A stretch of DNA of 64,000 nt from Glandiceps talaboti (lineage: Eukaryota > Hemichordata > Enteropneusta > Spengelidae), in the NCBI RefSeq assembly GCF_964340395.1, contig NC_135558.1:24968425-25032424 (forward strand), given 5' to 3'. Of this stretch, positions 38,601 through 51,960 are shown one piece after another (position 1 is the first letter of the stretch; the number at the start of each line of letters is the position of its first letter). Under the pieces are notes generated by a model. It had not been told where the DNA came from and did no database searches. It saw only the letters and a list, made by a program, of their open reading frames with translations. The translations under genes and the position numbers were made by a program.

Positions 38601-41600
38601 CTATACACCAATGGTCTCAGATGGAGTATCTCACACTCGTTAGGAAAATAATCCCATACACCAATGGTCTAAGATGGAGTATCTCACACTCGTTAGGAAA
38701 ATAATCCCACACACCAATGGTCTAAGATGGAGTATCTCACACTCGTTAGGAAAATAATCCCACACACCAATGGTCTAAGATGTATCTCACACTCGTTATC
38801 AAAATAATCCCACACACCAATGGTCTAATATGGAGTATCTCACACTCGTTAGGAAAATAATCCCATACACCAATGGTCTAAGATGAAGTATCTCACACTC
38901 GTTAGGAAAATAATCCTATACACCAATGGTCTCAGATGGAGTATCTCACACTCGTTAGGAAAATAATCCCACACACCAATGGTCTAAGATGGAGTATCTC
39001 ACACTCGTTAGGAAAATAATCCCACACACCAATGGTCTAAGATGGAGTATCTCACACTCGTTAGGAAAATAATCCCACACACCAATGGCCAAAAATGGAG
39101 TATCTCACACTCGTTAGGAAAATAATCCCACATACCAATGGTCTAAGATGGAGTATCTCACACTCGTTAGGAAAATAATCCCATACACCAATGGTCTCAG
39201 ATGAAGTATCTCACACTCGTTAGGAAAATAATCCCATACACCAATGGTCTAAGATGAAGTATCTCACACTCGTTAGGAAAATAATCCCATATACCAATGG
39301 TCTAATATGGCGTATCTCACACTCGTTAGGAAAATAATTCCACACACCAATGGTCTAAGATGGAGTATCTCACACTCGTTAGGAAAATAATCCCATACAC
39401 CAATGGTCTAAGATGAAGTATCTCACACTCGTTGACAAAATAATCTCACACACCAATGGTCTAAGATGAAGTATCTCACACTCGTTAGGAAAATAATCCC
39501 ATACACCAATGGTCTAATATGGCGTATCTCACACTCGTTAGGAAAATAATTCCACACACCAATGGTCTAAGATGGAGTATCTCACACTCGTTAGGAAAAT
39601 AATCCCATACACCAATGGTCTAAGATGGAGTATCTCACACTCGTTAGGAAAATAATCCTATACACCAATGGTCTCAGATGGAGTATCTCACACTCGTTAG
39701 GAAAATAATCCCATACACCAATGGTCTAATATGGCGTATCTCACACTCGTTAGGAAAATAATTCCACACACCAATGGTCTAAGATGGAGTATCTCACACT
39801 CGTTAGGAAAATAATCCCACACACCAATGGTCTAAGATGAAGTATCTCACACTCGTTAGGAAAATAATCTCATACACCAATGGTCTAAGATGAAGTATCT
39901 CACACTCGTTAGGAAAATAATCCTATACACCAATGGTCTCAGATGGAGTATCTCACACTCGTTAGGAAAATAATCCCATACACCAATGGTCTAAGATGGA
40001 GTATCTCACACTCGTTAGGAAAATAATCCCACACACCAATGGTCTAAGATGGAGTATCTCACACTCGTTAGGAAAATAATCCCACACACCAATGGTCTAA
40101 GATGTATCTCACACTCGTTATCAAAATAATCCCACACACCAATGGTCTAATATGGAGTATCTCACACTCGTTAGGAAAATAATCCCATACACCAATGGTC
40201 TAAGATGGAGTATCTCACACTCGTTAGGAAAATAATCCCACACACCAATGGTCTAAGATGGAGTATCTCACACTCGTTAGGAAAATAATCCCACACACCA
40301 ATGGTCTAAGATGGAGTATCTCACACTCGTTAGGAAAATAATCCCACACACCAATGGTCTAATATGGAGTATCTCACACTCGTTAGGAAAATAATCCCAC
40401 ACACCAATGGTCTAATATGGAGTATCTCACACTCGTTAGGAAAATAATCCCACACACCAATGGTCTAAGATGAAGTATCTCACACTCGTTAGGAAAATAA
40501 TCCCATACACCAATGGTCTAAGATGGAGTATCTCACACTCGTTAGGAAAATAATCCCATACACCAATGGTCTAAGATGAAGTATCTCACACTCGTTAGGA
40601 AAATAATCCTATACACCAATGGTCTCAGATGGAGTATCTCACACTCGTTAGGAAAATAATCCCACACACCAATGGTCTAAGATGGAGTATCTCACACTCG
40701 TTAGGAAAATAATCCCATACACCAATGGTCTAAGATGAAGTATCTCACACTCGTTAGGAAAATAATCCCATACACCAATGGTCTAATATGGCGTATCTCA
40801 CACTCGTTAGGAAAATAATTCCACACACCAATGGTCTAAGATGGAGTATCTCACACTCGTTAGGAAAATAATCCCATACACCAATGGTCTAAGATGGAGT
40901 ATCTCACACTCGTTAGGAAAATAATCCTATACACCAATGGTCTCAGATGGAGTATCTCACACTCGTTAGGAAAATAATCCCATACACCAATGGTCTAATA
41001 TGGCGTATCTCACACTCGTTAGGAAAATAATTCCACACACCAATGGTCTAAGATGGAGTATCTCACACTCGTTAGGAAAATAATCCCACACACCAATGGT
41101 CTAAGATGAAGTATCTCACACTCGTTAGGAAAATAATCTCATACACCAATGGTCTAAGATGAAGTATCTCACACTCGTTAGGAAAATAATCCTATACACC
41201 AATGGTCTCAGATGGAGTATCTCACACTCGTTAGGAAAATAATCCCATACACCAATGGTCTAAGATGGAGTATCTCACACTCGTTAGGAAAATAATCCCA
41301 CACACCAATGGTCTAAGATGGAGTATCTCACACTCGTTAGGAAAATAATCCCACACACCAATGGTCTAAGATGTATCTCACACTCGTTATCAAAATAATC
41401 CCACACACCAATGGTCTAATATGGAGTATCTCACACTCGTTAGGAAAATAATCCCATACACCAATGGTCTAAGATGGAGTATCTCACACTCGTTAGGAAA
41501 ATAATCCCACACACCAATGGTCTAAGATGGAGTATCTCACACTCGTTAGGAAAATAATCCCACACACCAATGGTCTAAGATGGAGTATCTCACACTCGTT

Positions 41601-42868
41601 AGGAAAATAATCCCACACACCAATGGTCTAATATGGAGTATCTCACACTCGTTAGGAAAATAATCCCACACACCAATGGTCTAATATGGAGTATCTCACA
41701 CTCGTTAGGAAAATAATCCCACACACCAATGGTCTAAGATGAAGTATCTCACACTCGTTAGGAAAATAATCCCATACACCAATGGTCTAAGATGGAGTAT
41801 CTCACACTCGTTAGGAAAATAATCCCATACACCAATGGTCTAAGATGAAGTATCTCACACTCGTTAGGAAAATAATCCTATACACCAATGGTCTCAGATG
41901 GAGTATCTCACACTCGTTAGGAAAATAATCCCACACACCAATGGTCTAAGATGGAGTATCTCACACTCGTTAGGAAAATAATCCCATACACCAATGGTCT
42001 AAGATGAAGTATCTCACACTCGTTAGGAAAATAATCCCATACACCAATGGTCTAATATGGCGTATCTCACACTCGTTAGGAAAATAATTCCACACACCAA
42101 TGGTCTAAGATGGAGTATCTCACACTCGTTAGGAAAATAATCCCATACACCAATGGTCTAAGATGGAGTATCTCACACTCGTTAGGAAAATAATCCCATA
42201 CACCAATGGTCTAAGATGAAGTATCTCACACTCGTTAGGAAAATAATCCCATACACCAATGGTCTCAGATGGAGTATCTCACACTCGTTAGGAAAATAAT
42301 CCCATACACCAATGGTCTAATATGGCGTATCTCACACTCGTTAGGAAAATAATTCCACACACCAATGGTCTAAGATGGAGTATCTCACACTCGTTAGGAA
42401 AATAATCCCACACACCAATGGTCTAAGATGAAGTATCTCACACTCGTTAGGAAAATAATCCCACACACCAATGGTCTAAGATGGAGTATCTCACACTCGT
42501 TAGGAAAATAATCCCACACACCAATGGTCTAAGATGGAGTATCTCACACTCGTTAGGAAAATAATCCCACACACCAATGGTCTAAGATGGAGTATCTCAC
42601 ACTCGTTAGGAAAATAATCCCACACACCAATGGTCTAAGATGGAGTATCTCACACTCGTTAGGAAAATAATCCCATACACCAATGGTCTAAGATGGAGTA
42701 TCTCACACTCGTTAGGAAAATAATCCCACACACCAATGGTCTAAGATGTATCTCACACTCGTTATCAAAATAATCCCACACACCAATGGTCTAATATGGA
42801 GTATCTCACACTCGTTAGGAAAATAATCCCATACACCAATGGTCTAAGATGGAGTATCTCACACTCGT
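35681..42868. repeat. 53-bp satellite (~136 monomers)
   Basis: Strict 53-bp tandem monomers contain AATCCCATACACCAATGG, TCTAAGATGGAG and TATCTCACACTCGTTAGG. Frequent variants are ACACACC versus ATACACC, GATGAAG versus GATGGAG, and TAATATGGCG. A 50-bp variant, with GATGTATCTC and TTATCAAAAT, appears near 38781, 40103, 41372 and 42747, so HOR units of 24-26 monomers exist (spacings 1322, 1269 and 1375 bp). Every monomer has a CCAATGG word. There is no coding potential; the short ORF over the right end is incidental. Confidence 0.95.
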
Positions 42869-43044
42869 CGATAAATGTTTTTTACCAAAACTCATGTGAG
42901 ATATTCAGTCTCATTACAGAGGGGCTTTGGATTCTATTAGTCTCATGCGAGTCGCAGGAGAGTCTATATGACAAAAAACCCTAGGGTTCGTGAGATATTC
43001 CTTCTTATGGTGCGTGTGATTATTTGTGGGATTATTTTTCACGT

Positions 43045-43175
43045 TGTCATCTTTATTCTAGTAAAAACAAAATGTAACATACGCATAGGTTCAGAGCGTA
43101 CGATTAATTTAATCACACAATTCGTGTTCCACTCTCTCAGACTACCGGGATTATCGGAAGGATTATGACATTTTC
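43045..43175 (-). repeat. Right inverted arm of the 53-bp array element
   Basis: The inverse, diverged counterpart of 35560-35690. The interval 42869-43044 between the array and this arm is unique sequence plus a degenerate inverted 53-bp-like unit. Confidence 0.5.
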
Positions 43176-43240
43176 AGGTAAATAAATATTCAGAACTTAC
43201 AAGGGTAAATACTTACTAGAGTAAATAAATATTGGCTATG
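43176..43240. repeat. Degenerate 45-bp satellite remnants
   Basis: Two copies of GTAAATAAATATT lie 43 bp apart (43178 and 43221), the second followed by GGCTATGCC. This resembles the 45-bp monomer (AGATAAATAG...GGCTATTGG). If genuine, the foldback-type element sits within, not beside, the 45-bp satellite. Confidence 0.35.
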
Positions 43241-44931
<1,691 letters not shown>

Positions 44932-45557
44932 TTATCTGAATTACACAAGTGCCAAAGGAAATATTTATCTGAAGTAAAAACAAGACAATAAGTGCTTCAG
45001 TGTCCAATATATGGCTTTCCGGTTTATTATTCTTAGAACTACAATGTTACTAACCTAACTAAGTCTGTAAAGATAATACGTTTTAGACAAGTAATAAAAA
45101 GTAATCAAATATACTCAAGGATTTGGAAAACATAGTCGAAATATCATGATATATGTATTTCAAGTTGTTTTCTTTATTTTGATTTTATATTCATATATTA
45201 TTCTGTAGTGTATTCTCATAACTATATTTAATAATCATTTGATATATTCTTAGAAATTTGTAATTTCTATAAATTGTTACATAGATATGGGGCTTATACG
45301 AATTACTCTCAGATTCCAAACTGGAACCATTTTTTCCAATAAATTATTTGTTTCCATTGAAACGTGATAATTGTTTAACACACAAAAAATGTCATTGCTT
45401 ATAAAAGAAGCAGAGTGTACAAATTTCTGTGAAGGCATATATAGTCGTTTTATTCCCTCTGTTCCTGAAGGTGTGTAGTGATTTAACACGTGACTCTACT
45501 ACTACTACGACGGCGACACTCAGAACGCTGAATTCTCTGTCGGTTGTGATTTGTCAC
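44932..45557. other. AT-rich spacer downstream of the TRIM-NHL copy
   Basis: No gene recognised. Several AATAAA-like words suit 3'-flanking DNA of the minus-strand TRIM gene, but none was assigned as its polyadenylation signal. Confidence 0.5.
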
Positions 45558-47777
45558 TTACTGTGCAAACATCTGTACACAGTTGTTACCATAGTTAACT
45601 ACAACAACATTTCCCAATGGTTTGTCATCAGTAACATATACACCATATGGATAACTGCATGGATTATCATCACTGTCAATACGACTGATAAATTCACCAT
45701 CTGAAGTAAATTTCAGCACTCTGTTGTTGGTGCGATCACAGACATAAACATTACTAGCACTGTCAAGGGCCAATCCTGTCGGGTAATTCATCTGTCCATC
45801 ACCTGAACCTTGACTTCCAAATGAATACAGATACTGACCCTCAGAGTTGAACACTTGGATTCGATGATTACAGTATTCTGACAAAAACACTTTACCATCA
45901 TGGTCAACCTTGATATCAAGAGGATTATAAAGCTGACCTTGGCCTTGACCTTTAGTGCCGAAAGTTTTGTACAGGTTTCCATCTTGGTTGTATATATATA
46001 TATACAATGACCACTGTAATCTACGACATAAACCATTTCATTCAGAGGACTAATGGCGATTCCATACGTCCATTTCATCGTACCCTTTCCAAACCGTCTC
46101 ATCACGTGACCATTTTCCTCATGAACGATAACCTGCTCACTTCCATGATCAGTGGTAAATATATCACCATTATCTGCCTGTACTGAATAGACTGGTGTAA
46201 CAGTGGATGAGATGTTACTGAACTGTATTATAGTGTTTGGTTGGCCTTTTGATGTGAATGTTTGTAATCTATGATTGTTCCTTTCACATACTTGTAAATG
46301 TCCATCTCTTGTTGGACGAATACCCCAGGGATTGTTCAGCTCCCCTAATCCACTCCCAGATTTGCCAGTCTGCCAAATTAATCCTTTCTTTCGAAAAACA
46401 AGCTGGTGACCCGTTTACAGCTTTCTTACGTAAAGAGACTGACAATTCATGTTTTCCACAGATATTTCCACGTGTGTTTAGTGTCCATGTGTTATCGTTA
46501 TTCTTCGTCACTTCTACATCATCTATGCTGTCATCAGGTTTCTTTAAAACAGCCTCAATCTTGATTGCTCTGTTCGTCTTTTGTGGAGTGTCAGTTGCCA
46601 TGGTTACTTTTATATCATCACCTACTCTAACAAACTCTGGAATGGTGGATAGCTTATAGCTGGCATCATGTTTCTGTATTTCACCAACACACCTTGCATC
46701 ACAGAAGTCATCAAATGATAAGAACTTCAAATAATCGTCTTCTATCGGCTCTGTTTCTGTCTCTACGTTCAGTAATACATCTACTTGTGCAGAGATACCC
46801 TTCTTGGCAACCATCAGTTGACCAGCACTCCCATATAGTGCATCACGTTATTGGTATATTCTCTCGTATGGGACAGGTCGTTTTCAGCACCTTCTAGTTC
46901 TTTCACCTGTGCGTCCAAATTCATCTTTCTATATCATATTCTTCTTTTAGTTCTCTCAGTAATGTATCACCACTTTGTTGTATTAAACGGATAACTTCAT
47001 CTATCGTCTTTTGGACGTGGTCTTTCAACTTGTGTTCCTCTGTGTGGTAACACTTGTCAAGTGCTTCTAACACCTGTTTGACTGATGTTTGACTTTTCTT
47101 GGCTTCGATTTCTTTTGCTTTCAGTATCCCTAACATTTCTTCAAATTTCTTTGAGTATTCTGTGGCGCGCTTCTTTCAGGTGCCTGTATGTATGATCTGG
47201 TCGTGGATGATCTAAAACTATGCATGCCATACAGGCCGTTTTATCACAAGAAGTATCACAGAAGAATTCAAGCTGATTGCCTGGGTGACAGATACAGTAT
47301 AAAGGTGCCGTACTGAGATGGGGTCATCGGACTTAGCAGACTGGAAATCTTCCAAGGTCATGAGATGGTGTGATCTGTTAGCAGGAAATCGACCGTGTGA
47401 AGCAACATAAATTCTACACATATCAAAACCACACTCTACACAATGTTTAACACGTTCTCCCTGCAGACATCCCTCACATTTCTCTGAATCAGCTAACCCT
47501 TCGTCTTGTTTTCTGAAAGTTTCAGTTAATTCATGTAGAAACGAATCAGTAGGAATACCTATTACGCCGTTCTCCAGTATAGTTGAAAGGAACGTCGACA
47601 TGTAGGACAGATGATCACATCACCACCACGTTTCTCCACTAATGTTTCCAAACACGACTCACAGAAACTGTGTAGACATGGTAGAAGTTTAGGGGTTTTG
47701 TATCGCTCCAAACAAATACCACATAACAGGAAATTTTCGTTGACTTTCTCGAGAACCGACAACTCTTTAGCCGCCAT
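45558..47777 (-). pseudogene. TRIM-NHL E3 ubiquitin ligase copy, seven frame changes
   Basis: The family makes cytoplasmic RING E3 ligases that bind targets or RNA through a C-terminal NHL propeller. The domain order is that of TRIM2/TRIM3/TRIM71-like proteins: RING from the ATG at 47777 (C-x2-C-x11-C-x-H-x2-C-x2-C-x14-C-x2-C); B-box 1 (CEGCLQGERVKHCVECGFDMC, about 47460-47400); B-box 2 (LYCICHPGNQLEFFCDTSC, about 47310-47215); coiled coil (about 47140-46850); filamin-type Ig domain (about 46810-46380); and NHL repeats (about 46370-45560) ending in TAA. No intron is needed. The frame changes near 47580, 47312, 47150, 46920, 46835, 46372 and 46000 (in a TA repeat). Between breaks the sequence keeps all Cys/His ligands and has no internal stops. 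That fits a young pseudogene or an indel-prone assembly. Vertebrate orthology was not determined. Confidence 0.85.
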
Positions 47778-48880
47778 GTTGTTTTCTATTGCCTGTCTAC
47801 GTATTTGGGGCGGGCCGGGCAGAAAGCAGGGAGCTGGCAGGGCCCGGTCCAACTCGTGCGGCAACTAGATCGTCTAGATCGAGATCTACCGTAACTAAGG
47901 GGAGAACCATTTGATTTCTGGGGGGGGGGGGGGGGTATGGAGGAAGTAGGTATGGGAGCAATTTTTTTTTTCTACTGTCAGTCCTGCATCAATTTTTTTT
48001 TCAAGTGGACGTAGCAGTGCAATTTTTTTTTAATTAGTCATTAAGTTTGAATGCGTTGTCCATACCTATACCACGTCACAATGGTTCACAACTGTACCTC
48101 TAAATAACTTGTTCTGTGCAAGTAGAAGAATTAGCAGTTAGTATGAAAGACGTCTGTCTACGTTAAATTACAACTTTAAATTATAGAACAGTTCCAAAAT
48201 CAACTCTGATCAGTACTAAACCTGCTTTTCTTTGAATCAGTCAATTCCTCTAAGTTCTCAGGGAAGATATAATTTTTTGTATTTCGTTATATTTGTTGTT
48301 CCTCAATTTTCATTGTCAACTTGAGAAAGATTTATTTGTACATCTTTATAAGAGATTTATATTGAAAGAAAAATATATTGATTTTAACACTAGTTTATAG
48401 ACTCCTGTCTTGTTTTTTAAATTGTCTTAATTTACAGAAACCAAATAGTCCCCTTCAGATATTGACTGTCATTGAGATATTGCAACCAAAATCCTGAAAT
48501 ATGTTTTCTTGGGTCAGAAAAGGAAAGGAAAACTTTGTGTGCACTTGGGTTTAAAGCAGAGCTATATAGTGCATGTTTTAATGATAAGTGCTGGAAAAAA
48601 ACCAGGAATTTATACTTGTATTAAAAACATTTGCGGCGCCTATAGCGCCGCGCTGCCAAAGAATACATGAGAATAAGGTTTCCAAATTTGCTCATTTCTG
48701 GTGCATTGTGACAATTTTTTTTTCACTTCTGTCTGTTATAACAATTTTTTTTTCTCAAGCCATTACAGGATCAAATTTTTTTTTCTGGTTCACCTGGAAA
48801 CAAATTTTTTCTCTCTCAAAATCCTCCATACAGAACAATGATAGTACTATGTTGAGTATGCACATAATGTCCTAAAGTCT
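47778..48880. other. Upstream region of the TRIM copy with periodic T-tracts
   Basis: No gene is supported. A poly-G run lies near 47920-47934. Two clusters of CAATTTTTTTT words occur at 47959, 47990 and 48020, and at 48712, 48742, 48772 and 48801, with 29-31-bp spacing within a cluster. A palindrome-rich GGCGCCTATAGCGCCGCG sits near 48634. The first cluster is about 180 bp upstream of the TRIM ATG; a promoter role is speculation. Confidence 0.5.
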
Positions 48881-49998
48881 GTCCATGAACATAGCGTTAG
48901 CACATACAATAATAGTAACTGTACATTGAATAATACAGTATGCACATAATAACTTAGGGTTAGTACATAATAAACTATTTAATGCACATAATAATATAAT
49001 GTTAGCACATACAATAATAGTAACTGTACATTGAATAACACAGTATGCACATAATAACCTAAGGTTGGTACATAATAAACTATTTAATGCACATAATAAC
49101 ATAGTGTTAGCACATACAATAGTAGTAACAGTGAATAATAAACTATTTAATGCACATAATAACAGCGGTTGCACATACAATAATAGTAACTGTACATTTA
49201 ATAATATAGTATGCACATAATAACTTAAGGTTAGTACATAATAAACTATTTAATGCACATAATAACATAGCGTTAGCATATACAATAATAGTAACTGTAC
49301 ATTGAATAATACAGTATGCACATAATAACTTAATGTTAGTACATAATAAACTATTTAATGCACATAATAACATAGTGTTAGCACATACAATAATAGTAAC
49401 TGTACATAATAAACTATTAAATGCACATAATAACAGTGTTTGCACATACAGTAATAGTAACTGTACATAATAAACTATTCAATGCACATAATAACATAGT
49501 GTTTGCACATACAATAATAGTAACTGTACATAATAAACTATTTAATGCACATAATAACAGTGTTTGCACATACAATAATAGTAACTGTACATAATAAACT
49601 ATTCAATGCACATAATAACATAGTGTTTGCACATACAATAATAGTAACTGTACATAATAAACTATTAAATGCACATAATAACATAGTGTTTGCACATACA
49701 ATAATAGTAACTGTACATAATAAACTATTAAATGCACATACTAACATAGTGTTTGCACATACAATAATAGTAACTGTACATAGAATAATACAGTATGCAC
49801 ATAATAACTTAAGGTAAGTACATAATAAACTATTAAATGCACATAATAACATAGTTTTTGCACATACAATAATAGTAACTGTACATAGAATAATACAGTA
49901 TGCACATAATAACTTAAGCTTATAAGGTAAGCACATAATAAACTATTGAATGCACATAATAACATAGTATTTGCACATACAATAATAGTAATTGCACA
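48880..49998. repeat. 21-bp-based minisatellite
   Basis: Tandem units of 63 and 42 bp break down into 21-bp subunits such as TGCACATAATAACATAGCG(TT), AGCACATACAATAATAGTAA(C) and AGTACATAATAAACTATTTA(A). The left half alternates 63- and 42-bp blocks (105-bp HOR); the right half is mostly 63-bp. Because 21 is a multiple of three, long stop-free frames appear on both strands; their Cys/Leu-rich repeats are artefacts. Confidence 0.85.
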
Positions 49999-50719
49999 CT
50001 TAAGTCAGTTGTAGCTTTCCATAGGATAACCTGTTGTACTATCTACGTTTTATTAGAAGGAAGATCCATATGAAATGATACAATATGACTCGAATAGTCC
50101 TAATAAACTGAAGATGGTATGTTTGCACTCTTACGCCCACACACACCACGTGCTCAGCGCTGCAGCACACATATGCAATACATGTTTACACACACACACC
50201 ACAAACTCGCCCACTCAATGATGATATGATGGCAGTCTAGCATCTGCAGCAATATTTTGTTTTCCTGAAACTGTACCTCAAACCAAACTAAAATTGTTTC
50301 GTCAGAATAATTAATATTCTTACAATTAAAACTATATGATAATTATTATAACTATCAATTTATGCTGAGTTACATCAAAGCTTCACAGTATAGGTGATCA
50401 CTGAGTTTTATACTTACTGATATCGGTAGAGGGCGCTTTTACAGGCAATAGCATTAAATATATTGAAATTAAACATTCTTATGAAAACTATGTGATCATC
50501 TCATAGTTTAATACAAAATTTATTTCACCATACAATACAATATAAAACAAGTCATGGAGAATGACATAGTCCCCGCTATAATTGGGTTTTAAGGAATTAT
50601 CACTACTGTGATCACGCAACAACATTTGTGAACCTAAAACAAACAGACTTAGATATGTTGTGTGTGCTTGTTGGACATGTAACATGCCTACAACAATAAA
50701 GGATTGGTTGGGTATGGGG
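49999..50719. other. Unique AT-rich DNA
   Basis: No gene recognised. There is an ACAC-rich stretch near 50140-50210 and no repeat longer than a few units. Short ORFs have no recognisable features. Confidence 0.4.
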
Positions 50720-51356
50720 GATCATATCACGATGAAAATGGAGTCTGAGTTATGGCTTTTTGGAAAATTCACAAACAAAATGGCTGCCAGGCAGCCATAT
50801 TGGATCGTATCACGACGAAAATGGATATGCACATGTATGTCATAGAACACTGTCCTAATACCAACTTTGAATGAGATCTGTTAAAGCATGTCTGAGTTAT
50901 GGCTTTGGACATGAAAATTCGCAAACAAAATGGCTGCCAGGCAGCCATATTGGATCATATCACGACGAAAATGGATATGCACATGTATGTCATAGAACAC
51001 TGTCCTAATGTCAACTTTGAATGAGATCTGTTTAAGCATGTCTGAGTTATGGCTTTGGACATGAAAATTCACAAACAAAATGGCTGCTAGGCGGCCATAT
51101 TGGATCGTATCATGACAACAATGAATATGCACATGTATGTCATAGAACACTGTCCTAATACCAACTTTGAATGAGATCTGTTAAAGCATGTCTGAGTTAT
51201 GGCTTCAGACAGGGAAAATTCGCAAACAAAATGGTTGCTAGGCGGCCATATTGGATCGTATCATAAAACAAATTGACGTGCATATGTATGCCATAGCATG
51301 TTGCCCCTGTACCAAGTTTGAAAAAAATCGGTCCAGGCATCTCCAAGAAACGGCTG
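50720..51356. repeat. Four tandem copies of a ~150-bp repeat
   Basis: The word TCTGAGTTATGGCTT starts at about 50744, 50891, 51041 and 51191, so copies are 147-150 bp apart. Each includes AAAATGGCTGCCAGGCAGCC (a 7-bp-arm palindrome, degraded in copies three and four), CATATTGGATCGTATCA and CATGTATGTCATAGAACAC. The last copy runs into a conserved tail (CCAAGTTTGAAAAAAATCGG) and a (CGGA)n microsatellite. This type of unit with a CGGA tail is common in marine invertebrate genomes, from general knowledge; the family is not named here. Confidence 0.85.
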
Positions 51357-51392
51357 CGGACGGACGGACGGACGGACGGACGGACAGACGGA
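51357..51392. repeat. (CGGA)n microsatellite
   Basis: Eight to nine CGGA tetramers with one CAGA follow the 150-bp repeat tail. Frames across this tract give Arg/Thr/Asp repeats and are not genes. Confidence 0.95.
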
Positions 51393-51960
51393 ACCCAATC
51401 CATAAGTTCCCGTTCCGGACTTCGTCCGCGGGGACTAACAAGCGACCTATCGGTCAGAATAGCTCCGCTGTTTTTTTGTTGTTGTTTTTTTTTGTATTTT
51501 GGTGACATGTAGAAGTGGTTCAGTTCTTCACTATGCAGTTTTGTTTTAGCGATGTAATAAAGTGGTTACTGGTTTCATATGATGTCTCACTATAAAACAC
51601 ATTTTACACAGAAGTTGGTAATGTATTGTACTTTGATACCATAGTCACCATTTTATAACATAAATCTACTGTTATGAAAAATTACACAAAATCTTTAAAA
51701 AAAAAAAAATGACTGGGAAATTTAATGCACACAAGAAAAAGAAAAAAAGAGGATTTTGAGGTTGGCTATAAATAATTCCAGTGTCTTACAGCTTTAACCC
51801 TGGAAAATGTTAATGATGAATGAAATAAACTAGGGATCTAAAATAATTTTGAGGCAATTTGAATTTCAATTTTCTAACAAATTTACCAAGTCAACAACAT
51901 TCAACTTGTACTAGTTGTAGTAGATATATATAGGGAAGAAATGTATTAATCGCCATCGTA
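51393..51960. other. Unique AT-rich spacer
   Basis: No gene recognised. It contains two poly-T/poly-A tracts (about 51470-51490 and 51698-51709). Nothing else is supported. Confidence 0.4.

Larger units (their letters stand above)
35560..43175. mobile_element. Putative foldback-type element holding the 53-bp array
   Basis: The 53-bp array is bracketed by unique sequences that are diverged inverted copies of each other. The reverse complement of the left arm contains ACAAAAACAAAACTGAAACA, CAGAGTGTGTGCTCGA, TTTAATC and AAAGTTATGACAT. The right arm contains GTAAAAACAAAATGTAACAT, CAGAGCGTACGA, TTTAATC and AAGGATTATGACAT in the same order. A degenerate inverted monomer (GAGATATTCC, GTGTGATTATTTGTGGGATT) lies near 42990-43040, between the array and the right arm. 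Such long inverted arms around tandem repeats are known in foldback elements. No transposase is present, and the exact ends and any target duplication were not resolved. Confidence 0.5.

Noticed and set aside
22216-42868. Possible CRISPR arrays, given regular 45- and 53-bp repeats
   Set aside because: There are no unique spacers; the whole period is repeated. The context is eukaryotic and there are no cas genes.
42796-43168. Two short plus-strand ORFs at the right end of the 53-bp array
   Set aside because: They start in satellite monomers and end in the inverted arm; no homology or composition suggests coding.
48872-49965. ORFs of 74-132 codons on both strands with Cys/Leu or His/Asn/Thr repeats
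   Set aside because: They follow from a 21-bp repeat unit that keeps frame and happens to lack stops.
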